From Thermophagus xiamenensis (GTDB taxonomy: Bacteria; Bacteroidota; Bacteroidia; Bacteroidales; Marinilabiliaceae), in the NCBI RefSeq assembly GCF_900112795.1, contig NZ_FONA01000017.1, positions 37,170 through 101,169 on the forward strand: 64,000 bases of DNA, given 5' to 3'. The translations under genes and the position numbers were made by a program. Numbering within the stretch: position 1 is the first letter of the stretch; each line of letters starts with the position of its first letter. The notes beneath the pieces are model-generated. The model saw only the letters and a program-made list of their open reading frames with translations. It ran no database searches and was not told where the DNA came from. Shown here piece after piece: positions 24,839 through 34,599 of this stretch.

Positions 24839-27604
24839 ATGTCTGCTAATATCAGAAAACTTTGTCTTGTAGATGCTTATGCTTTAATTTTTCGGGCATA
24901 TTATGCTTTTTTGCGCAATCCGAGAATTAATTCCAAAGGGTTAAACACTTCTGCAATTTTTGGATTTACCAATTCACTGCTCGAAGTTATTAATAGAGAA
25001 AATCCGTCTCATTTAGCCGTGGCTTTCGACCCCTCAGGGCCTACTTTTAGAAATTACCTATTCCCCGATTATAAAGCCAATAGAGAAGATACACCAGAAG
25101 ACATCAAAAAAGCGGTCCCATACATCAAGAAAATCCTCGATGCATTTAATATTAAAATTGTGCAGGTTGATGGTTATGAAGCTGATGATGTAGTGGGAAC
25201 GTTGTCTCGCATGGCCTCTAATGCCGGATTTAAAACTTTTATGGTTACCCCCGATAAAGATTATGCACAACTTGTTACAGATGATATTGTGATGTATAAA
25301 CCCAAAACTGCTGGTAACGATATTGAAAAATGGGGCGTGGAAGAAATTAAAAAGAAATTTTCTGTTGAAAAGCCGGAACAGGTTATAGACCTTCTTGCTT
25401 TATGGGGCGATAGTGCTGACAATATTCCGGGTTGTCCGGGCATTGGCGAAAAAAGAGCTAAAATCATTATCGGTAAATATGGGTCCATTGAAAATGTTTA
25501 TGCTCACATTGATGAATTTTCAGGCAAACAAAAAGAAAATCTTATCAAGTTTAAAGAACAGGTTGAATTGTCAAAAAAACTGGCAACCATTAAAACAGAT
25601 GTGCCCATTCAATTTGATGAAAAGTTATTGTTGAGGGGAAATCCGGACCTGGATAAATTACAACCTGTATTTGAAGAGCTTGAATTTAAATCTTTATGGG
25701 AAAAAATAACCAATAATGTATCCGGTCATATTCAGACATCTCTTTTTGATGACAATAATTTACCATCCGATATCCCGGCGCGTTCATCTAAAGCAACAAT
25801 TAATGAAACAGACCATCGCTATTTTGTGGTTGATACAACTCAGGCACTTGATTCTTTAGCGGCCGATTTAAGTGTTCAAAAAGAGTTTTGTATAGACACT
25901 GAAACTTCCAGCCTTGATGTGTGGAACAATGAATTGGTAGGCCTTTCCTTTAGTTTTAAAAAGGGCGAAGCCTATTATGTTCCGGTTCCGGAAGATAGAG
26001 CTCAGGCAGAAAAAATTGTAAAGCGTTTTGCAGCTGTGCTGACCGATAGTAATATTTTGAAGATAGGTCAGAACGTAAAATTTGATTACCTGATGCTTAA
26101 ACGGTATGGGGTAGAAATGCAAGGGCCTTTTTTTGACACAATGATTGCTCATCATTTGGTTCAGCCCGGGCTTAAACATAACATGGATTTTCTTGCCGAA
26201 ACTTATCTTAACTATACGCCTGTCTCTATAGAAAAGCTAATCGGATCAAAGGGCAAGAATCAGAAAAGTATGCGGCAGGTGGATATAAATGTCGTTGCAG
26301 AATACGCCGGAGAAGATGCTGATATTACATTCCAACTAAAAAAAACATTACTGGAAGAACTTAAAAAGTATCATTTAACATCTCTTTTTTGGGACATTGA
26401 AATGCCCTTAATTAAGGTGCTTGCCGAAATGGAATTTGCCGGGGTCTGCCTCGATACCGATGCATTAAAAAAATATGCCTTAGAACTTCAGGATAGAATA
26501 GATAAGTTGGAAACAACTATTAAAAATGAGGCAGGAACCGAATTTAACGTTTCCAGTCCCAAGCAGGTTGGAGAGGTTTTATTCGATAAATTAAACCTCG
26601 ACCCTAAAGCAAAAAAAACAAAATCGGGGCAGTACAGTACTAACGAAGAAATATTACAAAAAATTCGTGACAGGCATCCTATTATTGGGCATATTCTTGA
26701 ATATCGTGGACTTAAAAAGTTGTTAAATACCTATGTAGAGGCTTTACCTAAATTAATAAATAAAGAAACGGGTCGTTTGCATACTTCTTTCAATCAGGCG
26801 GTGGTGGTTACGGGAAGGCTTAGTAGTTCAAACCCTAATCTTCAAAACATTCCTATTAGAGAAGAAGAGGGTAGAGAAATGCGCAGAGCTTTTGTTGTAC
26901 CCGATGAAAATCATCTTTTTTTGAGTGCCGATTATTCTCAAATTGAATTACGTTTAATGGCTCATCTTAGTGAAGATGAACATTTATTAGATGCATTTAA
27001 TAATCAAAAAGATGTTCATGCGGCAACAGCTGCCAGAATTTTCAATGTAGATTTGGACGAAGTTACACCGGATATGCGCAGAAAGGCTAAAACAGCCAAT
27101 TTTGGCATTATTTATGGCATATCGGCCTTTGGACTCTCTGAGCGATTAAATATTTCACGTTCCGAGGCCAAAAGTATTATTGATGAATATTTTGAAAATT
27201 TCCCCGGCGTTAAAGAATACATGAATAAGGCCATAGAACAGGCCCGGAAGCTCGGTTATGTAGAAACCTTGTTTGGGCGCCGACGCTATCTTCCGGATAT
27301 CAATAGTCGCAATAGTGTTGTGAGAGGTGTGGCTGAAAGAAATGCTATAAATGCACCTATTCAAGGAACTGCTGCAGATATTATTAAAAAGGCAATGGTT
27401 GCCGTTGATAAAGCTTTTAAATCGGAAAATCTTCAGAGCAGAATGGTTCTTCAGGTTCATGACGAACTTAATTTTGAGGTTAGAAAAGAGGAACTTCAAA
27501 GAGTGACTGAAATTGTAAAAAGAGAGATGGAATCGGCAGTATCATTAAAAGTGCCTCTGATTGTGGATATTGGAGTAGGACAAAACTGGCTGGAAGCCCA
27601 TTAA
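24839..27604 (+). CDS. polA: DNA polymerase I
   Basis: The 921-residue three-domain polymerase works in Okazaki fragment processing and repair. The N-terminal 5'-3' nuclease (D-A-Y-A-L-I-F-R-A, Y-E-A-D-D, D-S-A-D-N-I-P-G) covers about residues 1-290. A 3'-5' exonuclease follows with an intact first motif (F-C-I-D-T-E-T) and G-E-D-A-D. The family A polymerase has D-Y-S-Q-I-E-L-R, R-R-K-A-K-T-A-N-F-G-I-I-Y-G and Q-V-H-D-E-L. Proofreading residues appear present, unlike in Taq-type enzymes. Confidence 0.97.
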   Translation: MSANIRKLCLVDAYALIFRAYYAFLRNPRINSKGLNTSAIFGFTNSLLEVINRENPSHLAVAFDPSGPTFRNYLFPDYKANREDTPEDIKKAVPYIKKILDAFNIKIVQVDGYEADDVVGTLSRMASNAGFKTFMVTPDKDYAQLVTDDIVMYKPKTAGNDIEKWGVEEIKKKFSVEKPEQVIDLLALWGDSADNIPGCPGIGEKRAKIIIGKYGSIENVYAHIDEFSGKQKENLIKFKEQVELSKKLATIKTDVPIQFDEKLLLRGNPDLDKLQPVFEELEFKSLWEKITNNVSGHIQTSLFDDNNLPSDIPARSSKATINETDHRYFVVDTTQALDSLAADLSVQKEFCIDTETSSLDVWNNELVGLSFSFKKGEAYYVPVPEDRAQAEKIVKRFAAVLTDSNILKIGQNVKFDYLMLKRYGVEMQGPFFDTMIAHHLVQPGLKHNMDFLAETYLNYTPVSIEKLIGSKGKNQKSMRQVDINVVAEYAGEDADITFQLKKTLLEELKKYHLTSLFWDIEMPLIKVLAEMEFAGVCLDTDALKKYALELQDRIDKLETTIKNEAGTEFNVSSPKQVGEVLFDKLNLDPKAKKTKSGQYSTNEEILQKIRDRHPIIGHILEYRGLKKLLNTYVEALPKLINKETGRLHTSFNQAVVVTGRLSSSNPNLQNIPIREEEGREMRRAFVVPDENHLFLSADYSQIELRLMAHLSEDEHLLDAFNNQKDVHAATAARIFNVDLDEVTPDMRRKAKTANFGIIYGISAFGLSERLNISRSEAKSIIDEYFENFPGVKEYMNKAIEQARKLGYVETLFGRRRYLPDINSRNSVVRGVAERNAINAPIQGTAADIIKKAMVAVDKAFKSENLQSRMVLQVHDELNFEVRKEELQRVTEIVKREMESAVSLKVPLIVDIGVGQNWLEAH

Positions 27605-27790
27605 AAAAGAAATTTTCGATGAAGTAAAAAACTTATTTAATATTTTGGCAAATAGATTGTTGGATTAATGGGCCGTGAGAAAAGAATAGAAAATTGAGAG
27701 TGTTCTTCTTAAATATCTAATTACAAGGCACTAATCATCAAGGACTATAAAAATAATTGCTTCTGCTCAATTACTGTTGTAACTTTTCCG

Positions 27791-28315
27791 ATGGAGAGTG
27801 CGTCCCACTCTTGTCAATCATACAAATCCATGACCGTAGAAGAGTACAACGATTGTGTAAAAAAATTTGCTGATAATGTTTTTCGTTTTGTCCTGAAAAA
27901 TGTTCAAGACGAGGAGAAAGCGGCAGACATTGTTCAGGATACTTATGAGAAAATGTGGAAGCATCACAAATCTGTCCATCCCGAAAAAGGTAAAAGTTAT
28001 CTCTTTTCAACTGCTTATCATACATTGATTGATTATGTTCGTCGGGAAAAACATGCTGTAAGAATCGAAGATGCTGACCTGAAAAATTATGCTCATAACC
28101 GTCAGTATTCTGATTTGCAGGAAATTTTACACAAAGCCATTAAACAATTGCCGGATGACCAAAAAATGGTTTTGATGCTACGTGATTATGAAGGATATTC
28201 ATATCAGGAAATTGGTGAGATTACTGGCTTGAGCGAAAGTCAGGTAAAAGTGTATATTTATCGTGCTCGTGTCTTTTTAAGGAAATATATTGGTAAAATG
28301 GAGGTGGTTATCTGA
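27791..28315 (+). CDS. ECF-type RNA polymerase sigma factor
   Basis: The 174-residue protein has a sigma-70 region 2 (F-R-F-V-L-K-N, D-I-V-Q-D-T-Y-E-K-M-W, Y-L-F-S-T-A-Y-H-T-L-I-D) and region 4 (L-P-D-D-Q-K-M-V-L-M-L-R-D-Y-E-G-Y-S-Y-Q-E-I-G). A start at residue 14 (M-T-V-E-E-Y) is also possible. It overlaps the next gene by one base (TGATG), the usual sigma/anti-sigma coupling. The regulon is unknown. Confidence 0.92.
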   Translation: MESASHSCQSYKSMTVEEYNDCVKKFADNVFRFVLKNVQDEEKAADIVQDTYEKMWKHHKSVHPEKGKSYLFSTAYHTLIDYVRREKHAVRIEDADLKNYAHNRQYSDLQEILHKAIKQLPDDQKMVLMLRDYEGYSYQEIGEITGLSESQVKVYIYRARVFLRKYIGKMEVVI

Positions 28316-29346
28316 TGAATATTAACAGACAAAATTACGAAGTCTGGTTCGTCGATTTTCTTGACGGAAACCTGGATGAGCAATCCAGGAGGGAATTGTT
28401 TGCATTTTTAAAAGATAATCCCGACCTGGCAAAGGAGTTGGACCAATTTGCCGAAATATCCCTCGATTGCGATAACGTTTCTTTTAATGGAAAGGAGAGG
28501 CTGTTCAAATCTGAGGCCGATTTAATAGGTATTGAATATCCCGATTATTTGCTAATAAAACGAATTGAAGAAGGATTATCTATTAAAGAAGAAGCGCAAT
28601 TAAACAATTTGATTACTGATAATGTGAACCTGATAAACAGGGATGCCGAGTTTCAACAAACGCGATTGATTGGGGAGAAAATTCTTTTCCCCGGAAAAGA
28701 AAAATTATTGCGAAAACAGGTGAATCCACTGTTTACTTTCGTTAAACGAACTGTTGTTGCCGCTTCATTGCTGGTGATGATATTTTTCGGGTATAAAATG
28801 TTCAATAGGGAAAATCAGTTGACCAGGACGGCAATGGTTCCGCTTGACCCGATAAGAAACGTCCATTTTGAGGATGTGCAAATTATTTCTAATTCCCTGG
28901 TACCGATTTCTCAAAAACAAAATGAACCAAATACTCAGTTGGCTCATATTAAAGAGATGAAACCAAATCAGGCGGTTAATGCAAAAAATTTAAAGGATAC
29001 CTACTTCGGTCAGGATTTACCCGAAAATGCCCCCGTTTTACCACTTGTGGCAAATTATAAGACTACTTTGCTTCCCGTGGAAATTCCTAATGCCTATGAG
29101 ACCGGACTGCGTCATATGATGCCCCAGTATCTCGATATCAATAATAATCCTTCATTTATGGCTTATGGTGAAGTAAATGATACCGACAAACCTGATGAAA
29201 GCCTTTTGTTGCGTGGCCTTCAATTTTTTGACAAGGTAGGGGTTAATCTTATCCAATTTGAACAGGTGTTTGATGAAGAGGGTAATTTTGTAGCCTTTAA
29301 TTTAAAGGCCGGGGCCATAGAAATGCAAAAAAAGATAAAGCACTAA
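28315..29346 (+). CDS. Probable membrane anti-sigma factor for the adjacent ECF sigma
   Basis: The 343-residue protein starts with an N-terminal cytoplasmic part typical of Bacteroidota anti-sigma factors (N-Y-E-V-W-F-V-D-F-L-D-G-N-L). It has one membrane span at about 140-160 (A-A-S-L-L-V-M-I-F-F-G-Y) and a periplasmic C-terminal part without a recognised domain. Position, translational overlap and topology support the role; no direct sequence signature of a zinc anti-sigma (HxxxCxxC) was seen. Confidence 0.75.
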   Translation: MNINRQNYEVWFVDFLDGNLDEQSRRELFAFLKDNPDLAKELDQFAEISLDCDNVSFNGKERLFKSEADLIGIEYPDYLLIKRIEEGLSIKEEAQLNNLITDNVNLINRDAEFQQTRLIGEKILFPGKEKLLRKQVNPLFTFVKRTVVAASLLVMIFFGYKMFNRENQLTRTAMVPLDPIRNVHFEDVQIISNSLVPISQKQNEPNTQLAHIKEMKPNQAVNAKNLKDTYFGQDLPENAPVLPLVANYKTTLLPVEIPNAYETGLRHMMPQYLDINNNPSFMAYGEVNDTDKPDESLLLRGLQFFDKVGVNLIQFEQVFDEEGNFVAFNLKAGAIEMQKKIKH

Positions 29347-29353
29347 TAAATTA

Positions 29354-30286
29354 TTACTTTGCCTTGTAAAAAATTCCTCTTTCACCTATTTCGGTGGTTA
29401 TTTTTCCTCTTTCTTCTAATACCCCTAAATATTTGTTAAGTTCATTGACGTGAAGACCAAGAATGTTTCGTAAATCATAAACGGTACAAGGGCGTCTTGA
29501 GATGGTTTCTAATATGGTATCTTCAGTATCATCCCGATAAACTTTGTTTACTTCCCTTGTTGCAGCTGAAGATATTATTTCAACTTTATTGTAATTCAAT
29601 TTTTTGCTGATACGTTCCAGTTCCTCACGAGAGGCCGGTATAAGTCCTTTTATTGAACCAGGTCTGTCTAATGTGTTGATTTGAAGTCTATCAGGATGGA
29701 TTTTTTCAACTACTTCTTTTAATGCTTCTATTTCTTTATCGTGGTCGTTGTATCCCGGAAGTATAAATAGTTCTAACCAAACTTCACCTTTAAATGTTTG
29801 CTTAAATTTAATAAGTCCTTCAATATGATTTTCAACTGTTAAATGTCTTTCAGGGCGGTTGATTTTTTGAAAAGTTTCATTGGTGGCAGCATCAAGAGAA
29901 GGAAGAACCACATCAGCACTCATCAATACTTCTCTGATATGCGCATCGGAAAATAGCGTCCCATTGGTCAATACAGCTACTTTAATATCGGGATAGTGAC
30001 GTTTGATATAATTTAAAACTTTTCCCATCTCTGAGTTTAATGTGGGTTCCCCATAACCCGAAAAGGTAATAAAATCAGGAGCTGGATTGTTTTCTAGATA
30101 TGAGTTGAGTTCATCTATTACTTTTTGACAGGGGACATATTCTTTTCGTTCAGTGGTTAATTTGGTGGTGCGACCCACTTCACAATAGACACAATCGAGT
30201 GAGCATACTTTTCGCGGAACAATATCTATTCCCAAAGACATTCCCAATCGTCTTGATGGAACCGGACCAAATATGAATTTATACAT
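29354..30286 (-). CDS. Radical SAM protein with C-terminal winged helix (COG0731-like)
   Basis: The 310-residue protein starts Y-K-F-I-F-G-P-V-P-S-R-R-L-G, followed by the cluster motif C-S-L-D-C-V-Y-C-E-V-G near 28-38 and T-F-S-G-Y-G-E-P-T-L near 88-97. This family of Fe-S oxidoreductases is related to wyosine-synthesis enzymes, but the bacterial members have no agreed reaction. The last 60 residues look like a winged helix (V-Y-D-L-R-N-I-L-G-L-H, then L-G-V-L-E-E-R-G-K-I), so nucleic acid or regulator binding is possible. It converges on the anti-sigma gene with a 7-bp gap. Confidence 0.85.
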   Translation of the reverse strand: MYKFIFGPVPSRRLGMSLGIDIVPRKVCSLDCVYCEVGRTTKLTTERKEYVPCQKVIDELNSYLENNPAPDFITFSGYGEPTLNSEMGKVLNYIKRHYPDIKVAVLTNGTLFSDAHIREVLMSADVVLPSLDAATNETFQKINRPERHLTVENHIEGLIKFKQTFKGEVWLELFILPGYNDHDKEIEALKEVVEKIHPDRLQINTLDRPGSIKGLIPASREELERISKKLNYNKVEIISSAATREVNKVYRDDTEDTILETISRRPCTVYDLRNILGLHVNELNKYLGVLEERGKITTEIGERGIFYKAK

Positions 30287-30530
30287 TTCTTTGTTTTTTA
30301 TGAAGCTTAGTCTGTTAATCTCGCTTGCACTTACAACTTTATTTGTTGAAAATAATTAGGCAACCTTTTTCCAAAGGTACTATCTTGTCTTGAACTTTTG
30401 CAAAATATGTTTTGAAATTATTTGAATTACTATTATCACTGGAAAATCAGAACCTATTTTTGACTTTTTATCTGTATAAAATATATTCAGCCCAGTTATA
30501 AAATCTTCTTTAAAGTTAGTTTTTTAGTTT

Positions 30531-30612
30531 TGGGGCCCTAGTCCCTGCTGCTAACTGCATTAATGACTTTTGACTTACCACTAAAACTTCTTCTTCCTTC
30601 TGCCTTCACACT
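30531..30612 (-). repeat. Dispersed intergenic repeat, diverged inverted copy
   Basis: Read on the minus strand, 30612 to 30531 starts AGTGTGAAGGCAGAAGG, continues AGAAGAAGTTTTAGTGGTAAGTC and AAAGTCATTAATG, and matches the head and first hairpin arm of the copies near 41.2 and 41.8 kb with many changes. The second arm and tail box are not recognisable, so this is a decayed or partial copy. Confidence 0.55.
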
Positions 30613-30617
30613 TTTTT

Positions 30618-30688
30618 CGACATTATTGTTTATATAATGTCGACTCAATCGCCTCTATGCAGGCGATTGAGTCGCTTGCATAGAGGCG
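30618..30688. other. Overlapping strong hairpins that exclude each other
   Basis: Three stems lie in 71 bp. (1) CGACATTAT (30618-30626) with ATAATGTCG (30634-30642). (2) A 13-bp stem of 30641-30653 with 30662-30674 (CGACTCAATCGCC and its complement). (3) A 12-bp stem of 30650-30661 with 30677-30688 (CGCCTCTATGCA and its complement). Stem 3 uses the loop and last four bases of stem 2's left arm, so 2 and 3 cannot form together. The segment is much richer in GC than its surroundings. A degenerate direct repeat of its right part (GACGATGGAGTAACTTGCGAAGG) starts at 30709. Confidence 0.75.
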
Positions 30689-30960
30689 AAGGTGTCGACT
30701 GTATAAAGACGATGGAGTAACTTGCGAAGGTCAGTTTCCAATTTGATTCCAAATAAAGTGTTGATAATTGAGAGAATTAATGTAATTTTGATTCATAAAA
30801 GTGTTGTTTTTACACTAATGATTTCTGAATAGATTATAATGATTTATAATCCTGATTTTATAAACATTAAAATAAGAAGATACATATGATGTATGGGTTA
30901 AAAGAATATAAAGCTTAAATATTAGTAGATATCGAAACACTAACTAATAAAACCTTGAAT

Positions 30961-33270
30961 ATGAAAACAAAATGTATTTTTATGGTGCTTTTGGCCTTTA
31001 TTTTTGGGGAGGGTAAAATGGCTAAAGCACAGAAAAAAGAAATTGAAAAAATTCCTGAAGTAGAAGCCTTATTAAAAAAGATGACGCTTGAGGAAAAAGT
31101 GGGTCAGATGGCTCAGGTGACTATTGATGTGTTGACTGTTGGTAACAGTGTTTATCATACAGCTGAGCCTGTGAAACTGGACCGGGATATGTTGCATAAA
31201 GCAATTGTAGATTACAAAATCGGGTCGGTTTTGAATACTCCCAATGGTAAGGCCAGAACTCTTGAAGAGTGGAATTATATTATTTCTTCCATTCAAGAAA
31301 TGGCAGTGAATGAAACCCGGTTGGGCATTCCGATTCTCTACGGTGTGGATGCCATCCATGGAACAACCTATACGGCCGGTGCCACTTTTTTCCCGCAGCA
31401 AATAGGAATGGCTGCTACCTGGAACAGAGAACTGGTTCGAAAAGCCGGAGAAATAACTGCTTATGAAACTCGTGCATCGGCTATCCCCTGGAACTTTTCA
31501 CCTGTTCTGGATATGGGTCGTGACCCTCGTTGGCCACGGATGTGGGAAACCTTTGGGGAAGATGTTTATCTGACTTCTCAATTGGGTATTGAGTTGGTAA
31601 AGGGTTATGAAGGAGACAATAATGATGTGAGCAATCCCTATCATGTAGCCGCTTGTTTAAAACATTATTTGGGGTATGGGACTCCAGTGTCGGGGAAGGA
31701 CCGAACCCCTGCATTAATTCCGGACATTGAACTTAGAGAGCGCCATCTTCCACCATTTAAAGCTGCAATTGAGGCCGGGGCTCATTCTGTTATGGTAAAT
31801 TCAGGAATTATTAATGGGGTGCCTGTTCATGCCAGTTACAAAATTTTAACTGAAATATTAAAGAATGAGTTAGGATTTGAAGGGGTGGTAGTAACCGATT
31901 GGAAAGATATTGAAAATCTTCATGAACGTGACCGGGTGGCACATACTCAGAAAGAGGCAGTAAAGCTGGCCATTAATGCCGGTATTGATATGTCGATGAT
32001 TCCGTACAATTTTAAATTTTGCGATTATCTAATTGAATTGGTTAATGAAGGGGAAGTACCCATGTCTCGCATCGATGATGCTGTGCGACGTATTCTAAAT
32101 ATGAAATATAAATTGGGGCTTTTTGATACCCCTGTGACCAATTATAAGGATTATCCCAAGTTTGGCAGTAAAGAGTTTGAGGATGTGGCACGCCAATGTG
32201 CTTCGGAATCTATTACATTACTCAAAAATGAAGATGATATCCTTCCGCTCAGTAAGGATGTTAAGATTTTAGTGACAGGACCCAATGCCAATAGTATGAG
32301 GCCATTAAATGGTGGATGGACTTACTCATGGCAGGGCGATAAGGTAGACCAGTTTGCCGGCCGATATTATACCATATTGGAGGCTCTACGTGAAAAATTA
32401 GGTGCCGAAAATGTCGTTTATGTTCCGGGCGTTGAATACAAAATGGACGGAAAATATTGGGAAGAGATACCCGGAGATATTGATGCCGTGGTCAAAGCGG
32501 CGGAGAATGTTGACTTTATCCTTTTAGCTTTAGGTGAAAATTCCTATACTGAAAAGCCTGGCGATTTGCATGATTTGTCCCTTTCTGAGAATCAATTGGA
32601 ACTGGCACAAAAAGTTATTGAAACCGGTAAACCGGTAATTGTAGTATTGAATGAAGGACGACCTCGTATTATTCGCGATATTGTCCCAAAAGTGAAAGGG
32701 ATTCTTCAGGCTTATTTGCCCGGAAATTTTGGAGGCTTAGCTATTGCCGACGTTATTTTTGGTGATGTTAACCCAAGTGGTAAACTTCCTTATACCTATC
32801 CCATGTATGTTAATACACTGGTTACGTACGACCATAAACCATCAGAACATCAGGCTCGTATGGCCGGCATGTATGACTATGAATCCGATTTTGCCATCCA
32901 GTTCCCCTTTGGTTTTGGGCTTAGCTATACTACTTTTCAATACAGCGACCTTACATTGAGTTCTAAACAATTGAAATCTAACCAAACTTTAACAGTATCG
33001 GTAAAGGTTACCAATACGGGTGACAGACCGGGTAAAGAGGTGGTACAACTGTTTACATCCGATCGTTATGCATCTATAACACCAGATGTGAAACGACTGC
33101 GTCGTTTCAACAAAATATTCCTACAGCCGGGGGAAACCAAAACGGTATCATTTTCATTGACACCTAATGATTTGGCATTTATTAATGATAAACTTCAAAC
33201 TGTAACAGAGCCGGGAGAATTTGAAGTATTGGTAGGTGACCTTAAAGCAACATTTGAATATGTTGAATAA
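30961..33270 (+). CDS. bglX: Periplasmic beta-glucosidase, glycoside hydrolase family 3
   Basis: ATG at 30961 gives M-K-T-K-C-I-F-M-V-L-L and a signal peptide ending near A-K-A-Q. The product of about 769 residues has the GH3 barrel (G-I-P-I-L-Y-G-V-D-A-I-H-G, G-R-D-P-R-W-P-R-M-W-E-T-F-G-E-D), the nucleophile aspartate in V-V-V-T-D-W, and the second GH3 domain (N-A-N-S-M-R-P-L-N-G-G-W). A fibronectin III-like C-terminus follows. It releases glucose from beta-linked glucosides, most likely in the periplasm. There is no SusC/SusD pair here, so it is not in a typical polysaccharide locus. Confidence 0.9.
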   Translation: MKTKCIFMVLLAFIFGEGKMAKAQKKEIEKIPEVEALLKKMTLEEKVGQMAQVTIDVLTVGNSVYHTAEPVKLDRDMLHKAIVDYKIGSVLNTPNGKARTLEEWNYIISSIQEMAVNETRLGIPILYGVDAIHGTTYTAGATFFPQQIGMAATWNRELVRKAGEITAYETRASAIPWNFSPVLDMGRDPRWPRMWETFGEDVYLTSQLGIELVKGYEGDNNDVSNPYHVAACLKHYLGYGTPVSGKDRTPALIPDIELRERHLPPFKAAIEAGAHSVMVNSGIINGVPVHASYKILTEILKNELGFEGVVVTDWKDIENLHERDRVAHTQKEAVKLAINAGIDMSMIPYNFKFCDYLIELVNEGEVPMSRIDDAVRRILNMKYKLGLFDTPVTNYKDYPKFGSKEFEDVARQCASESITLLKNEDDILPLSKDVKILVTGPNANSMRPLNGGWTYSWQGDKVDQFAGRYYTILEALREKLGAENVVYVPGVEYKMDGKYWEEIPGDIDAVVKAAENVDFILLALGENSYTEKPGDLHDLSLSENQLELAQKVIETGKPVIVVLNEGRPRIIRDIVPKVKGILQAYLPGNFGGLAIADVIFGDVNPSGKLPYTYPMYVNTLVTYDHKPSEHQARMAGMYDYESDFAIQFPFGFGLSYTTFQYSDLTLSSKQLKSNQTLTVSVKVTNTGDRPGKEVVQLFTSDRYASITPDVKRLRRFNKIFLQPGETKTVSFSLTPNDLAFINDKLQTVTEPGEFEVLVGDLKATFEYVE

Positions 33271-33299
33271 ATAATTACAATCTAATTATATTTTCGTAG

Positions 33300-33405
33300 T
33301 AGAGGGTTTCTCAAAAGGTTGTGGTGTTCAGTATGTTTTTTAGAGCTTTGTTAAAAGGCTCTGGGAATTCAAACAAATTGCGATTTTCCTTTGAGAAACC
33401 CTCTA
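33300..33405. other. Large-loop inverted repeat, element 1
   Basis: A perfect 16-bp inverted repeat, TAGAGGGTTTCTCAAA (33300-33315) and its complement (33390-33405), encloses a 74-bp loop. An inner hairpin AGAGC/GCTCT lies at 33342-33362. A pyrimidine-rich tract follows. Between bglX and ftsX it may serve as a terminator, but the loop is long for that. It resembles the element at 37965 in layout. Confidence 0.65.
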
Positions 33406-33471
33406 TTCTCTTTTAAACGTTGTATTTCACAATTCTTTGTCATAATTAATGGGTTGGGTGCTAATTTCTGC

Positions 33472-33479
33472 TATATTTG
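33472..33479 (+). promoter_or_regulatory. Bacteroidota -7 promoter box upstream of ftsX
   Basis: TATATTTG matches the Bacteroidota TAnnTTTG -7 element and lies 31 bp before the ftsX start codon. No clear TTTG box is seen at the ideal distance, so the call rests on the -7 box and position. Confidence 0.4.
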
Positions 33480-33510
33480 CATTTTATCGGGGAAAATGTT
33501 ATAAATCATT

Positions 33511-34380
33511 ATGAGCAATAAGGCGGCCAAACGTAAACTTAGAAGTTCCTATGTAACAACCGTGATAAGCATATCTCTGGTATTATTCCTTCTTGGAATA
33601 ATCGGTTTGTTAATTCTCAATGCCCGGCGCTTGTCAACGTATGTGCGAGAAAATTTGGGGTTTACTGTTTTAATTAATGACAATTCACGAGAAGCTGAAG
33701 TACAACGATTGCAAAAAATACTGAATGCTTCACCCTATGTTCGAAGTGCTTCATATATCAGTAAAGATGAAGCCGCTTCCATTATGAAAGAGGAATTGGG
33801 TGAAGACTTCGTCGATTTTTTAGGTTACAACCCGTTGTTGTCAAGCATCGAAGTTAAAGTATTTGCCGAATATGCCAACCCCGACAGCATGGCTGTTATC
33901 GAAAATCAAATTTTGAATTTCCCTCAGGTTAAAGAAGTTTATTACCAGAAAAACCTCCTTCACGCTGTAAATGACAATATCGAAAAAATTACTGTAGTGT
34001 TGGGGGCTTTTGTCTTGCTTTTGATGATTATTTCGATTGCACTAATCAATAATACCATTCGATTATCGGTTTATTCCAGACGGTTTTTAATTAAAACCAT
34101 GCAGCTGGTTGGAGCCACAAGAGCGTTCATTCGAAAGCCCTTTCTTATCAAAGGTATTTTACACGGTTTGGCCGGGGCTACCGTGGCTATAATCTTGCTT
34201 TCGGCTTTAATTTATGGATTGAACAAGGAACTGGAAGGAATGATTGGTTTTGATAGTTTTTGGTTAATAGGAACACTTTTTGGCATCGTCATTGTCCTGG
34301 GAATATTGATTTCTTTGATTTCTACTTTTTTTGCCGTTAATAAATATTTACGTCTTAACGCCGATGAATTATATTATTAA
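33511..34380 (+). CDS. ftsX: Cell division protein FtsX
   Basis: FtsX is the membrane half of FtsEX, which controls peptidoglycan hydrolases at the septum, partly through EnvC-type activators such as the one at 11.1 kb. The 289-residue protein has a first membrane span near residues 19-36, a periplasmic loop of about 130 residues, then three further spans in the FtsX/MacB-type C-terminal region (I-S-I-A-L-I-N-N-T-I-R-L-S-V-Y-S-R-R and M-Q-L-V-G-A-T). ftsE is not next to it. It opens the ftsX-DUF3098-uppP-truB-queA order. Confidence 0.93.
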   Translation: MSNKAAKRKLRSSYVTTVISISLVLFLLGIIGLLILNARRLSTYVRENLGFTVLINDNSREAEVQRLQKILNASPYVRSASYISKDEAASIMKEELGEDFVDFLGYNPLLSSIEVKVFAEYANPDSMAVIENQILNFPQVKEVYYQKNLLHAVNDNIEKITVVLGAFVLLLMIISIALINNTIRLSVYSRRFLIKTMQLVGATRAFIRKPFLIKGILHGLAGATVAIILLSALIYGLNKELEGMIGFDSFWLIGTLFGIVIVLGILISLISTFFAVNKYLRLNADELYY

Positions 34381-34599
34381 AAAGGACATATGTCATGACT
34401 CTTAGATGATAACAAACACAAAATGACCAAGAAAGCCTGGCATATTAAAAGAATATGTAAAAGAGGACACAAGCAAAAGTAATTAATATAACGGGTTTTG
34501 TTTAGTTTTAACAACCGATAATCCATTGTGTTGGAAAACAAGATTAAACAACCTATCAATACCACTAAAAACTATAATCTAAATAATTAATACTATAGC

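Noticed and set aside
25868..26179. 103-codon minus-strand frame inside polA
   Set aside because: Shadow frame within well-conserved polymerase I sequence.
34381..34599. Possible small gene between ftsX and the DUF3098 gene
   Set aside because: Only a short reverse frame and a 10-bp palindrome GACATATGTC are present; no coding signature.
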